A stretch of DNA of 64,000 nucleotides from SB25 sp050180705 (GCA_050180705.1 JBFXDX010000010.1:103551-167550); one strand, 5' to 3'; positions 44,184-53,928 are shown, counted from the stretch's first letter. The notes: a model not told the origin generated them from the letters alone. Numbers and translations are program-made.

Positions 44184-45557
44184 TTAAAAATGATAGCCTA
44201 TACCTATTGAGAAATCAATATTGGTACGATTGTAGGTTTCCTTATAGTTGATAACCTGGGTTGTAGCCAGTGTATATGAACTGTTCTTTGCATCTGAGGT
44301 GTACATGGTGTAAAGCATGCCAAGATTTAGAGTAAGGTTTTCGTTAACCTTGAATTCACCGCCAAATCCAACAGTACTTGATGTTAAGCTATGACTTAAA
44401 TCTGTTTGATAACCGGTTCCAACTCCTGTTTTTGCGTAAAGATAACCTGCAGAGATAAGAATCTTATCGGTAAGATCATATTCCCCACCAATCGATAGTT
44501 CATACATATTGCCATTTATATCCTTTTTTACACCGGGAGCTTTCTCTATAGTAGCATCTTTATCGAAGAAATAGTGTAAACCTCCACTTATACGCATTTG
44601 AGGAAGTACAGAGTATCTGGCTCCAACAGAAAGTAACGCAGGAATATCGCTTCGAACTTTAGCTCCATCCTCAAACTGCGGAACTACCAAGTCTTTCTTT
44701 GTATCGTTTTCAAGCTCAAGTTTTGTTCTAAACTCGTACTTTAAACCAATATTAAGTTTATCATTAAGGTTTAGATTAACACCAAGAATTGGAGTATATC
44801 CTGTTCCAGTTTGTACTACATCAACCTCTTGATCTGAGGTCATTGCTGCATATGTTGCATTTCCTGCTGCAGTAAAGAATGCCGATGCAGACATTAAGTT
44901 TCCAGATGGGTTAATTAGTGGGTGTTGAGGATTAATCATGATACTCTTGATATGTCCATCATAGGTGTTTTTTGCAAAAATCATTCGTGCGCCTAGTGAT
45001 GCCGATATAATATCACTTAGTTCATAGCTGGCATTTAGTTGAGCACCCCAGAAAACACTTGATCCTTCAAACTGTATATCGGCAGAATATTCTGTACAAA
45101 AACCTGCGACGTACATTGCCGAAAGTGTTGCAGGTAGCGATGCATAAGGTATTTCAAAACTCGGTAAGCCTGTGTCATATTTGGCAGTTCCTCCTCCTGC
45201 ATTTGGTTGAAATCCAAAACTAATAGCCAGTTTATCCTTTTTGTAAGCAAAGTAAAAATCTGGATAAACTGGAACAACTACGTCCCCAACATATTTTTTT
45301 TCGTTTAGGTAAGGGTAGGTGTTTTCAATTGTTTTTTTCTGAAAAATAGACTGATTACTAAAGTAAAAATGAAATCCATCGGCCAGTTTGGTTAAACCTG
45401 CTGGATTATAATAAACTGCATCGATGCTAGTTGATGCATCGCGTGCTAGCATTCTTACATACTGAGTACTTTGGTTGGAATTGGTTACAATTCCCCCAGC
45501 GTATGTCATAGTGCTGTAGGCGCACAATAATAGAAATGTAAATAAGCTTTTTCTCAT
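44184..45557 (-). CDS. FadL/OmpP1-family outer-membrane transporter
   Basis: 457 residues. Signal peptide (MRKSLFTFLLLCAYSTMTYAGG), followed by the family's conserved N-terminal hatch region RMLARDASTSIDAVYYNPAGLTKL (compare NPAG in FadL), alternating beta strands and a C-terminal aromatic strand ending GIGYHF. FadL proteins take up hydrophobic compounds such as long-chain fatty acids or aromatics across the outer membrane; the ligand is unknown here. Confidence 0.9.
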   Translation of the reverse strand: MRKSLFTFLLLCAYSTMTYAGGIVTNSNQSTQYVRMLARDASTSIDAVYYNPAGLTKLADGFHFYFSNQSIFQKKTIENTYPYLNEKKYVGDVVVPVYPDFYFAYKKDKLAISFGFQPNAGGGTAKYDTGLPSFEIPYASLPATLSAMYVAGFCTEYSADIQFEGSSVFWGAQLNASYELSDIISASLGARMIFAKNTYDGHIKSIMINPQHPLINPSGNLMSASAFFTAAGNATYAAMTSDQEVDVVQTGTGYTPILGVNLNLNDKLNIGLKYEFRTKLELENDTKKDLVVPQFEDGAKVRSDIPALLSVGARYSVLPQMRISGGLHYFFDKDATIEKAPGVKKDINGNMYELSIGGEYDLTDKILISAGYLYAKTGVGTGYQTDLSHSLTSSTVGFGGEFKVNENLTLNLGMLYTMYTSDAKNSSYTLATTQVINYKETYNRTNIDFSIGIGYHF

Positions 45558-46085
45558 AGTATTTAATTTAGGTTCGTTATATTATTAAAAGCAGATAAAC
45601 GTTTGTATAATACAAGTGTTCATTTCAGGGTTAGAACATTGTATTTACATGGAAACAAGAAAAATCAAATTCTTAAAAACTGAACTAAATAGCCACTCTC
45701 TAAACCCAAATTCAATGGGTTAAAGAATATTGCAAAATGTGAGGAAAATTGAATAAAATAAGAGAGTGTGTTGCTTTTAAAAAGAGAAACCAGCAACCTA
45801 TATTTTCTTTTGATATGGCGTAAGAACTTAAGAAGAGGCCTAGAAAAAAGCTTCTTCACCAAGACTACGTACGCAATTATTGCCAAATAAACTTTCGCCC
45901 TGTGCATCGATTCAGGGTTAATTTTAAAAATGGTTTAGTAATGCAAAGATGTAAAAAAATATATTAATCGAACGTTTTATGTAAAAAATGTTTCGATGAG
46001 TAATTTTCGTTTTTAATGAAATGCATTGTAATTCAATATTTTTTCTTAATTTTCGATTATAACATGAAAAATAAAACTCCTGAAT
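45558..46085. other. 528-bp AT-rich intergenic region
   Basis: Divergent upstream region of the FadL gene (minus) and the C1 peptidase gene (plus). It holds only imperfect hairpins (AACCC/GGGTT near 45704-45721, CCCTG/CAGGG near 45899-45918) and an antisense 80-codon ORF (45665-45907) without convincing coding character. The TAATTTTC at about 46050 is a weak -7 candidate for the peptidase. Confidence 0.5.
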
Positions 46086-47246
46086 ATGAATAAATTGAGT
46101 ATTCTTTTATTGACAACTGTATTATTGTCAATAGGTATCGTAAGTTTTGCACAAGAACAAGGATTCCAGTTTAATATGGTAAAAGAGGTTAAGGCTTCTC
46201 CTGTTAAGAATCAGCAGAGAACAGGAACATGTTGGAGTTTTGCCACGACATCGTTTATTGAGTCTGAATTGCTAAGAATGGGTAAACCTTTATTTGATAT
46301 TTCGGAAATGTTTTTTGCTCGTCAGGCATACACCAGTAAGGCAATTGATTATGTCCGCTATCAGGGACATAATAACTTTAGCCAAGGTGGACAGGCCCAC
46401 GATGTAATGGATGTTATTCGCGCAAAGGGAATGGTAACAGAGCAAGAATATTCAGGGTTGAACTACGGAAGTGATATTCATGCACATGCGGAACTAGAAT
46501 CTGCACTGAAGGCTTATCTTGGTGCCATAGTTGAAAATCCTAATAGAAAGTTATCAACGGCTTGGCTTCCTGCATTTAATACTGTGCTCGATGCATATTT
46601 AGGAGTATCACCCAATGTTAAGCAATCTGCGCTTGCTGGTGTTAATTTCAACCCCGATGATTATATTGAGATAACATCATTCAGCCATCACCCATACTAT
46701 TCTCAGTTTATACTCGAAATACCCGATAACTGGGCTCATCGTAGTTACTACAATGTTCCTTTGGAGGAGTTCATTAAAATAATGAAAAACGCCATAATGA
46801 ATGGATATTCAGTTTGTTGGGATGGTGATGTGAGTGAGAAAGGCTTTGCATATAATAAAGGGGTTGCCGTATTACCCGAAGATAGAGTAGAAGAAATGTC
46901 TGGTAGCGACAAGGAACGATGGATCGGTTTATCGGAGAAAGAGCGAAAGACAAAATTGTTCAGTTTCGAAAATCCTGTACCAGAAATAAATGTTGATCAA
47001 ACCAATAGGCAACAAAATTTCGACAATCTTGCATCTACCGATGATCATTTAATGCATTTAACAGGATTGGCAACCGATCAGAATGGAACGGCTTATTTTT
47101 ACACCAAGAATAGTTGGGGAACCGATGGTGTTTATAATGGTTATCTATATATGTCTGAACCGTTTGTTCGGATGAAAACAATTGCGATAATGATTCATAA
47201 AGATGCACTGCCTGCTGATATTGCTAAGAAATTAGGAATTAAATAG
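46086..47246 (+). CDS. Secreted C1-family (bleomycin hydrolase-like) cysteine peptidase
   Basis: 386 residues. Signal peptide (ILLLTTVLLSIGIVSFAQ). The papain-fold catalytic residues are visible: oxyanion Gln43 and nucleophile Cys49 in VKNQQRTGTCWSFATTSFIESE, the His in DDHLMHLTGLATD and the Asn in YTKNSWGTDG. The order and insert lengths fit aminopeptidase C/bleomycin hydrolase (C1B). Family members in the cytosol are aminopeptidases; this one carries an export signal, so it likely degrades peptides in the periplasm. It ends at a bidirectional terminator. Confidence 0.9.
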   Translation: MNKLSILLLTTVLLSIGIVSFAQEQGFQFNMVKEVKASPVKNQQRTGTCWSFATTSFIESELLRMGKPLFDISEMFFARQAYTSKAIDYVRYQGHNNFSQGGQAHDVMDVIRAKGMVTEQEYSGLNYGSDIHAHAELESALKAYLGAIVENPNRKLSTAWLPAFNTVLDAYLGVSPNVKQSALAGVNFNPDDYIEITSFSHHPYYSQFILEIPDNWAHRSYYNVPLEEFIKIMKNAIMNGYSVCWDGDVSEKGFAYNKGVAVLPEDRVEEMSGSDKERWIGLSEKERKTKLFSFENPVPEINVDQTNRQQNFDNLASTDDHLMHLTGLATDQNGTAYFYTKNSWGTDGVYNGYLYMSEPFVRMKTIAIMIHKDALPADIAKKLGIK

Positions 47247-47261
47247 ATAACTGCATAAAAG

Positions 47262-47290
47262 AAAGCCTCGATAAATCGAGGCTTTTTAAT
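47262..47290 (+). terminator. Bidirectional terminator between convergent genes
   Basis: Perfect 10-bp stem AAAGCCTCGA (47262-47271) with TCGAGGCTTT (47276-47285), TAAA loop, T-rich on the plus side and TTTCTTTT on the minus side. Confidence 0.85.
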
Positions 47291-47305
47291 TTTGTTTGAT
47301 GTGAT

Positions 47306-48475
47306 TTATTCCTTTTTGCTCTTTTTATCAAGATTAACAGCCAAGTCCCAATTTTCGTAAATGGTATATAGATCTTTTTCTGTCAGTTTGGCAAGAGATA
47401 TTGATTGTGAAGCAGCAGCCTTTAATGCTTTATCCATTTGGAACATTTCTGCACTTTTTTGTTCCTCTTTAGATGAATTTTTCATATTTTCCATAGCATT
47501 TAGACTGGCAACTGCAGCGAAACCAGACGCTGCAACAACCATGTCGGAGGTATAATCGAGCATGCTCGAATATCCATGCTTGGAGAGAACTTTACTTATT
47601 TCGTCACCTTGACTTTCGTCATAATCTTGAAGTTCGGAGGTGGCATCAAATAATCGCTGTAGTTTTTCCTCCGAGAGTACTGGTTTTCCGGTGGATAAAT
47701 ATTCCTGAACTTCACCGAGTGCTTTGCTAGGAAATTCATCAGGCTTGGCATATTTGTCTGCTTCTTCCGATTCTGCATCCTCGGATTCATTTTCATATTG
47801 GGCGCTCATATCTTTAGCAGCCTTTTCCATTTCGTTCTCAATTTTGCTTAATTCCCGTTCATACTTAGATGCGCCCATCTTAATGCCATGTCTCAACGCT
47901 GCTCCGCCCGCTAATCCAATAATAAAGAACAGAATAAGTAAACCTCCAAGAACATAGGCAATGATTTTGGCTGTTTGCTCTTTTCCCTTTAAAGCGATTG
48001 ATATTGCGATATACAACAAGTATAGCGAATAAAGATTTACTGCGAGGTTTATAATTGTTCCTAGGTAATAGTTAAATTTAAACACAGATAGCAGTGCGCT
48101 AATAGGAAATATAACCATTAGCGATGCCGCTACACGAAGGCTTGCTTCAAAATCATTATTACCATTACAAATAGATGAGATAAGGAGAATAATTAGTGCT
48201 GCAATAAATACGCCTATTATTCCGCCTATAATTGTAGCGAAGAATGCACCTATGCCTACTGCGCTGCCAAATACACCGCCTGCAATTCCACCAACTACCA
48301 AGAAACTCCAGATTAATGTAAATACTGCGGCAATAACACTATATATTAATGCTTTAATGAGAGGCTGTCCCATGCCTCCGCCCAATTGCATTGATGCAAA
48401 GTACGATTTAGGGTTTAGTAACGTTTCTTTCGAATCATCAATTAATTTTTTGAAGTCAAATCCATTTTCGTCCAT
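47306..48475 (-). CDS. YIP1-like membrane protein with long charged C-terminal region
   Basis: 389 residues. The N-terminal segment NPKSYFASM...GQPLIKALIYSVIAAVFTLIWSF and five or so membrane helices (about 40-62, 66-105, 122-142, 145-163, 172-193) match the YIP1/Yip1-domain pattern. The C-terminal half (about 200-389) is soluble, acidic and helical (YENESEDAESEEADKYAKPDEF, then an Ala/Ser-rich helix bundle) and is not part of YIP1. Function unknown. Confidence 0.7.
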   Translation of the reverse strand: MDENGFDFKKLIDDSKETLLNPKSYFASMQLGGGMGQPLIKALIYSVIAAVFTLIWSFLVVGGIAGGVFGSAVGIGAFFATIIGGIIGVFIAALIILLISSICNGNNDFEASLRVAASLMVIFPISALLSVFKFNYYLGTIINLAVNLYSLYLLYIAISIALKGKEQTAKIIAYVLGGLLILFFIIGLAGGAALRHGIKMGASKYERELSKIENEMEKAAKDMSAQYENESEDAESEEADKYAKPDEFPSKALGEVQEYLSTGKPVLSEEKLQRLFDATSELQDYDESQGDEISKVLSKHGYSSMLDYTSDMVVAASGFAAVASLNAMENMKNSSKEEQKSAEMFQMDKALKAAASQSISLAKLTEKDLYTIYENWDLAVNLDKKSKKE

Positions 48476-48587
48476 AGTATTAAGTTTTAGGGTTTAGTTT
48501 TTTCAATGGAAAATCAAATTTCAGAAAAATAAGCAGAAATGTCAATTTCTGAGACTTAATATTTTAGTTCCTGTTTTGGGATCTAAA

Positions 48588-48622
48588 TAAAAACCCTGGA
48601 AACATCTATTTTCAGGGTTTTA
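48588..48622 (-). terminator. Terminator after the NtrC-type regulator
   Basis: AAAACCCTG/CAGGGTTTT (48590-48598 with 48613-48621); the minus-strand transcript continues into TTATTTAG. Confidence 0.7.
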
Positions 48623-48643
48623 GCTATAGAGTAGAAATATAAA

Positions 48644-49987
48644 TTAATAGGGAATTCCGTACTGTTTCATTTTATTATAGAGCGTTTTTCTGTCTATATC
48701 GAGTAGTTGTGCCGCTTTGCTTTTGTTGTATCTGACTTTTTCTAATGTTGATAGAATCAAATCATACTCAGCCTTTTCCTTCATCTCCTTTAGATTTTCA
48801 CCTTCAGGTTTCTTGGTTTCAGTTGATGAGTGCTCTTTTTTGATTATTTCGATAGGCAGATTTGCAATTGATACCATTGAGCCTTGCTCAAGCAGAACTG
48901 CTCTACGAATAACATTCTTTAGTTCGCGTAGATTACCAGGCCATGTGTAATTCATTAGCACATCCATAACATCGGAGTTAAATCCATTGATGTTTTTCCC
49001 TAATTCACGATTTGCCTGATCGAGAAATGTTCTTGCAAATATTAAAAGATCCGATTTGCGCTCATGTAGAGGTGCTACTCGAATTGAAAATTCGTTTAAA
49101 CGGTGGTATAAATCTTCGCGGAAGTTGCCACGATTTACCATATCGAGCAGATTCTCGTTGGTTGCCACAATGATCCGAACATCAACAGGGATTTCTTTGC
49201 TGCTACCAATCCTTTTTATTTTCCGCTCCTGAATTGCTCGTAACAGGTTTACCTGAACGTCGTATGGTAGATTTCCAATTTCGTCGAGGAAAAGCGTTCC
49301 GCCATTTGCAACCTCAAATTGACCCACTTTATCGGAAATAGCACCGGTGAAAGATCCTTTTATATGGCCAAAAAATTCGCTTGCAGCGAGTTCCTTAGGC
49401 AGAGCACCGCAGTCAATCGCTACAAACGATTTACTATTTCGCTTACTTTCGCTATGTATTTGACGGGCTACAAACTCTTTTCCGGTTCCACTGTCGCCAT
49501 GAATTATTACCGATAAGTTTGTTGGAGCTACAATGCTGATGTACTTGTTTACCTGTTGGCTGTAATCGCTATCTCCCTTTATAAAGATGAAACTGTCAGT
49601 TGACGCTGTTTCTGGTTTACTTTGCGAATCCAACGCTAAGGCATTGTTAATGGCGGCAAGAATCTCATCGGGATTGATTGGCTTGGTAACATAATCGTAA
49701 GCACCCTGTTTGATGGCTTTTACAGCCAAACGAATATCGGCATAGCCGGTCATTAGAATTACCACTGTGGATTGCTGTTTACGCTTTGCCTCGGTTAAAA
49801 CATCCATTCCGCTGCGTTCGGGTAATCGGTAATCCGATAAAACAACATCAAACTTATTTGCGTGAATTAATCGAGATGCCTCATCAAACGAAAAGGCTTC
49901 GTTTACCTGATGTCCCTGCTTCGAAAGGTATGTTTTTAGCATTAAACAGAAAGTGGAATCGTCATCCACAACCAGAATCCTAGCCAT
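48644..49987 (-). CDS. NtrC-family sigma-54-dependent response regulator
   Basis: 447 residues. Receiver domain with Asp8/Asp9/Asp10 and phosphoacceptor Asp52 (VVLSDYRLPERSGMDVL), an AAA+ domain with Walker A GDSGTGKE, the sigma-54-contacting loop GSFTGA (a Ser variant of GAFTGA) and Walker B GTLFLDEIGNL, then a Fis-type HTH (YNKSKAAQLLDIDRKTLYNKMKQYGI). It hydrolyses ATP to open sigma-54 promoters and is the natural partner of the RpoN at 17267-18724. No histidine kinase is adjacent. The ATG at 49987 gives the full receiver domain. Confidence 0.93.
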   Translation of the reverse strand: MARILVVDDDSTFCLMLKTYLSKQGHQVNEAFSFDEASRLIHANKFDVVLSDYRLPERSGMDVLTEAKRKQQSTVVILMTGYADIRLAVKAIKQGAYDYVTKPINPDEILAAINNALALDSQSKPETASTDSFIFIKGDSDYSQQVNKYISIVAPTNLSVIIHGDSGTGKEFVARQIHSESKRNSKSFVAIDCGALPKELAASEFFGHIKGSFTGAISDKVGQFEVANGGTLFLDEIGNLPYDVQVNLLRAIQERKIKRIGSSKEIPVDVRIIVATNENLLDMVNRGNFREDLYHRLNEFSIRVAPLHERKSDLLIFARTFLDQANRELGKNINGFNSDVMDVLMNYTWPGNLRELKNVIRRAVLLEQGSMVSIANLPIEIIKKEHSSTETKKPEGENLKEMKEKAEYDLILSTLEKVRYNKSKAAQLLDIDRKTLYNKMKQYGIPY

Positions 49988-50066
49988 TTATTCCAACTAA
50001 TTGTTAAACTAATTGCTAAGGTAGATACTTTTTATAAAAGATTTCGCGATTCTAATATTTTTTAAC

Positions 50067-50074
50067 CAAATATA
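50067..50074 (-). promoter_or_regulatory. Candidate -7 box for the NtrC-type regulator
   Basis: Minus strand TATATTTG, exact TAnnTTTG, about 80 bases before the ATG. It directly abuts a plus-strand -7 box at 50075-50082. Confidence 0.4.
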
Positions 50075-50082
50075 TACCTTTG
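50075..50082 (+). promoter_or_regulatory. Candidate -7 box for the MFS exporter gene
   Basis: TACCTTTG, exact TAnnTTTG, predicting a leader of about 105 nt before the ATG at 50194. Confidence 0.4.
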
Positions 50083-50193
50083 GCGCTTCGGTTTTAACTT
50101 GTGTATAAGCGTTGATTTATTTTATGGAAAAGGTCATTGTTATATTTGATAACATTTGCCTTTTCTTTTTGTTGATAAGATAAAAGTTTAAAA

Positions 50194-51576
50194 ATGCAGG
50201 AAAAAGCGGTTAGCAAGAATTTAGTGTTGATTTTGGTGATGATAACTTCTTTTATCACGCCCTTTATTGGAGCATCAATTAATTTGGCACTTCCTACGAT
50301 TAGTGAGGATTTTGGATTGAATGCCATTGGTATGAGTTGGGTGGCAATGTCGTATCTGCTTTCATCCGCAGTTTTTTTAGTACCAATGGGGAAATTGGCC
50401 GATATTGTTGGTCGTAAGCGTATATTTTTCTGGGGAAATATAATCTTGGTGGTTAGTTCGTTCTTTTGTGCAATATCGCCAACAGGTGCATTTTTAATTG
50501 CATTTCGGGTGATTCAAGGTTTGGGGAGTTCAATGGTTTTTGCAACAGGAATCGCTTTGATTACATCTGTTTTTCCACCTTCGGAGAGAGGAAAGGCCAT
50601 TGGATTAAATGTTACGGCTGTGTACGTTGGATTGTCGACGGCACCAATTATTGGAGGATTTATGATTTCGCTTTTCGACTGGCACAGCTTGTTTTACGTG
50701 CCAATTCTCATTGGACTTCCAGCCGCCATAGCAACCCGAATATCGATTAGAGCAGAATGGGCCGAAGATAAAAATGAGAGTTTCGATTATCTTGGAACAT
50801 TGATATATATTCCGTCCATGAGTATTTTCATGTACGGCTTTTCGCAGTTACCCGATTTATTCGCCATAGGTTTTACTGTAGTAGGTTTCATTGGTTTATT
50901 GCTGTTTGTTCGGGTTGAGTTAAAGTTAAAATCACCTGTTCTGAATATCAATCTATTTAAAACGAATAAACTTTTTGCTTTTGCAAACTTAGCTGCGCTA
51001 ATTAACTATGCAACAACCTTTGCGGTTACGTTTGTGCTTAGTTTATACTTGCAGTATATTAAAGGTTTATCGCCTCGGGACGCTGGAATGGTATTGGTGA
51101 TTCAACCTCTTATTATGGCCGCAGTAGCATCGTGGTCGGGAAAACAATCCGATAAAGTAGATCCTCGAATTCTTGCATCTTCCGGAATGGCAATATCAGC
51201 ATTAGGGTTATTAATGTTAACACCAATAAATCAGGAAACATCAACAATATATTTATTATTAACGCTTAGTGTGCTAGGTCTTGGTTTTGGGCTTTTCTCA
51301 TCGCCCAATACAAACTCAATTATGGGGGCTGTTGAGAAAAAATATTTGGGATTAGCCTCTGGCACCGTTGGAACAATGCGTCTTACCGGACAAATGATTA
51401 GTATGGGAATTGCTGCTCTTATTTTACATCTATATGTAGGTAAATCGGTCATAAATTCCACAAACCATAAGCAGTTTATTTGGGCTATTAGTTCAACTTT
51501 CTTAGTGTTTGCAGTGATGAGTGTTGTGGGAATATGGGCATCTCTGAAAAGAGGAAAGAGTAATGGTAGTGCTTAG
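50194..51576 (+). CDS. MFS drug:H+ antiporter (DHA2/EmrB-like)
   Basis: 460 residues with about 14 predicted membrane helices. Signature MFS motifs: motif A GKLADIVGRKRIF between helices 2 and 3, motif B-like IAFRVIQGLGSSM, and motif C-like VGLSTAPIIGGFMI, which marks the drug:H+ antiporters of the 14-helix DHA2 type. The opening NLALPTISEDFGLNAIGMSWV is also typical. Export of a toxic compound or metabolite across the inner membrane is likely; the substrate is unknown. Start ATG at 50194. Confidence 0.88.
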   Translation: MQEKAVSKNLVLILVMITSFITPFIGASINLALPTISEDFGLNAIGMSWVAMSYLLSSAVFLVPMGKLADIVGRKRIFFWGNIILVVSSFFCAISPTGAFLIAFRVIQGLGSSMVFATGIALITSVFPPSERGKAIGLNVTAVYVGLSTAPIIGGFMISLFDWHSLFYVPILIGLPAAIATRISIRAEWAEDKNESFDYLGTLIYIPSMSIFMYGFSQLPDLFAIGFTVVGFIGLLLFVRVELKLKSPVLNINLFKTNKLFAFANLAALINYATTFAVTFVLSLYLQYIKGLSPRDAGMVLVIQPLIMAAVASWSGKQSDKVDPRILASSGMAISALGLLMLTPINQETSTIYLLLTLSVLGLGFGLFSSPNTNSIMGAVEKKYLGLASGTVGTMRLTGQMISMGIAALILHLYVGKSVINSTNHKQFIWAISSTFLVFAVMSVVGIWASLKRGKSNGSA

Positions 51577-51641
51577 GATTTATTGATTGAACAAAGTTGA
51601 TAATACGCCTGTTTAATACCAGAAAAATATTGTAATAGTAT

Positions 51642-52061
51642 ATGGCTGACTTTAGGGATAGGTTAAAATGGTCTGATGATCTTTTGTTTCATGAAGGTTC
51701 AATAGATAGAGATCATCAGAAAATTTTTGAGTTGATAAATGAAATTATAGAGTTGGAGGTATTGCATCCTCGGTCAATTGAATTTGCCGTTATTTTGTCG
51801 AAACTGAGCGATTATGGCTTGAAACATTTCAAAAAGGAGGAGGCTTTAATGCAAAAATACAACTACCCTAGGTACAAGGAACACCGAGAAATCCACATGG
51901 ATTATATATATCATATTTCTATGTTCAATTTAAACTTCAAATCGGCAAACCATGCTGAGCCAGAAGAAGTAATTTTATATGTTAAGGATTGGTGGTATAA
52001 CCACATTTTAGGAATGGACAAAGAACTCGGTAATTTTATAAAACAACAAAAGGTACTCTAG
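51642..52061 (+). CDS. Bacteriohemerythrin
   Basis: 139 residues with the hemerythrin iron ligands in place: His25 (IDRDH), His62 and Glu66 (GLKHFKKEE), His81 and His85 (KEHREIH), plus His and Asp in the C-terminal WWYNHILGMDKEL. A single-domain, soluble, di-iron O2-binding protein, used by other bacteria to sense, store or deliver oxygen in microaerobic conditions. The start is 65 bases after the MFS gene, so cotranscription is possible. Confidence 0.95.
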   Translation: MADFRDRLKWSDDLLFHEGSIDRDHQKIFELINEIIELEVLHPRSIEFAVILSKLSDYGLKHFKKEEALMQKYNYPRYKEHREIHMDYIYHISMFNLNFKSANHAEPEEVILYVKDWWYNHILGMDKELGNFIKQQKVL

Positions 52062-52075
52062 CAATAAGTGCAAAG

Positions 52076-53902
52076 TTACTCTTTCCAATCTCCGTTTTCC
52101 TTAATTAAGTTGATTAACTCCTCAATGGCATTTTCTTCGGGAATATTTTTCTTTACTACCTCTTTCCCTTTGTAAAGTGTAATACATCCAGGGCCAGCAC
52201 CAACATAACCGTAATCGGCGTCGGCCATTTCGCCAGGACCATTTACAATGCAGCCCATTACTCCAATTTTTAACCCTTTAAGTTGTGATGTATGGGTTTT
52301 TATTTTTTGCAGTGTTTGCTGCAAGTTGTATAGTGTACGACCACATCCTGGGCACGATATATATTCTGTTTTCGATATTCTTGTCCGTGCGGCCTGAAGA
52401 ATAGTGAATGCTGTTGAGCAAATATCATTATTGGGGATAGCTGGAGCTGTAATCATAACGCCATCGCCTAAACCATCGATAAGTAATGCGCCAAAATCTG
52501 ATGCGGCTTTTAATTGGAAATCTTCTTTGTTGGAATCGGAATAGTAACGGTGAATAATCACGGGCAAGTTAACTCCAGCTTTCATTAACTGAATAAATGC
52601 GGCGCGTTGCTCAGCGAATCCATTTGTGTTGCTGGTTTCGAGAATAAGAATTGATTTCGAATCTTCCTTTAAGCGATTCAACAATTCTGTATTTACCAAA
52701 TTGCTGTAGTTAATCCGTTTGAGATTTGTGATAATTGGCAAACCTTCGGTATTTGTTGATGAATTGAGTTGAGCATTGTCAACCCAAAAATAGTCGGCAG
52801 CGATATCGTTTCTTTTCCAGATTTTCTCTTGCAAATACCAGCCCCATTGGTTAATAATAGCCTCGTTTATATTTTTTTGATTCGATAGATCTGCTATAAC
52901 AACAGGAAGATTCGATGATCCAATATTGTTGATGTTGATAGTTTCTCGGCGCAAATAACTATAAGGGTTGTATGGCAAATTGTTAATTGGATTAATTTTA
53001 GGGTTGGTTTGTCGATTGTTGAAATACGAAACCAGCTTCTGTGCAACAGGAATCTCTTTTTCGGGCTCTTCGGTAAGCGAAACACGAATTGTATCGCCAA
53101 CTCCATCGGAAAGAAGAGTTCCAATGCCCACAGCCGATTTTATTCGTCCATCCTCGCCATCGCCAGCCTCGGTAACACCAAGGTGTAAAGGATAATACAT
53201 ATCCTCTTGGTTCATCCTGCTTATTAGTAACCGAACAGCGTGTACCATTACTCTGGTATTGCTCGATTTCATCGAAATAACTATATCATCGAATTTATGT
53301 TTTCTACAGATTCGAAGAAATTCCAACGCCGATTCAACCATGCCCTCTGGAGTATCTCCATATCTACTCATAATTCTATCGGAAAGTGAGCCGTGGTTAA
53401 CGCCAATTCTTAAAGCAACTTTTCGTTTACTACAAATTTCGAGAAGAGGAATTAATTTTTCCTCAATCCTGTTTAGCTCTTGAGAATACTCCTCGTTGGT
53501 ATAATTTATATTTTCGAATTTAGCACGAGGATCAACGAAGTTTCCTGGATTAATCCTAACTTTTTCCACATGCTTTGCAGCCTCAAGCGCAGCTGCAGGA
53601 TTAAAATGCACATCGGCAACAAGCGGAATGCTGAACCCTCGATTTATCAGTTCACGTTTAATATTTTCCAAATTCGAGGCCTCCTTCACGCCTTGCGTTG
53701 TAATACGAACGTATTCGGCACCAGCCTTAGCAGCCCTTATGCATTGTTCAACGGTTGCAAGCGTATCGTTGGTGTTTGTGGTGGTCATGGTTTGAACCCG
53801 AACAGGATTATTACCGCCCATAGGAGTTCCGCCAATATTCACCTCAATGCTTTTGCGTTGGATATAATCACTAAGCGTGATGCAGTATTTATTATCGGTC
53901 AT
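52076..53902 (-). CDS. ispG: 4-hydroxy-3-methylbut-2-enyl diphosphate synthase (long form)
   Basis: 608 residues, versus about 370 in E. coli; the extra length is an insert between the TIM barrel (N-terminal: VNIGGTPMGGNNPVRVQTMT...TNDTLATVEQ) and the [4Fe-4S] domain, as in the Bacteroidota/Chlamydia/plant-type enzymes. C-terminal cluster ligands are in ISCPGCGRTLYNLQ and GVMGCIVNGPGEMADADYGYVG. It converts MEcPP to HMBPP in the MEP isoprenoid pathway. The insert (about 275-480) is poorly conserved by eye. Its promoter -7 box is just upstream. Confidence 0.95.
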   Translation of the reverse strand: MTDNKYCITLSDYIQRKSIEVNIGGTPMGGNNPVRVQTMTTTNTNDTLATVEQCIRAAKAGAEYVRITTQGVKEASNLENIKRELINRGFSIPLVADVHFNPAAALEAAKHVEKVRINPGNFVDPRAKFENINYTNEEYSQELNRIEEKLIPLLEICSKRKVALRIGVNHGSLSDRIMSRYGDTPEGMVESALEFLRICRKHKFDDIVISMKSSNTRVMVHAVRLLISRMNQEDMYYPLHLGVTEAGDGEDGRIKSAVGIGTLLSDGVGDTIRVSLTEEPEKEIPVAQKLVSYFNNRQTNPKINPINNLPYNPYSYLRRETININNIGSSNLPVVIADLSNQKNINEAIINQWGWYLQEKIWKRNDIAADYFWVDNAQLNSSTNTEGLPIITNLKRINYSNLVNTELLNRLKEDSKSILILETSNTNGFAEQRAAFIQLMKAGVNLPVIIHRYYSDSNKEDFQLKAASDFGALLIDGLGDGVMITAPAIPNNDICSTAFTILQAARTRISKTEYISCPGCGRTLYNLQQTLQKIKTHTSQLKGLKIGVMGCIVNGPGEMADADYGYVGAGPGCITLYKGKEVVKKNIPEENAIEELINLIKENGDWKE

Positions 53903-53920
53903 CGAATTGTCAATTTTTTA

Positions 53921-53928
53921 CAAAAATA
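53921..53928 (-). promoter_or_regulatory. -7 box for ispG
   Basis: Minus strand TATTTTTG, exact TAnnTTTG, 18 bases before the ATG at 53902, giving a very short leader. Confidence 0.45.

Noticed and set aside
45694..45768. CACTCTCT/AGAGAGTG inverted repeat as a structured RNA or MITE
   Set aside because: Eight paired bases with a 59-base gap occur often by chance; no conserved secondary structure is otherwise apparent.
45665..45907. 80-codon minus-strand ORF with AKVYLAIIAYVVLVKK, resembling the C-terminal region of IS4-type transposases
   Set aside because: Only a short hydrophobic stretch resembles it; no DDE residues, inverted repeats or target duplication are seen, and it may be a chance ORF or an unrecognisable scar.
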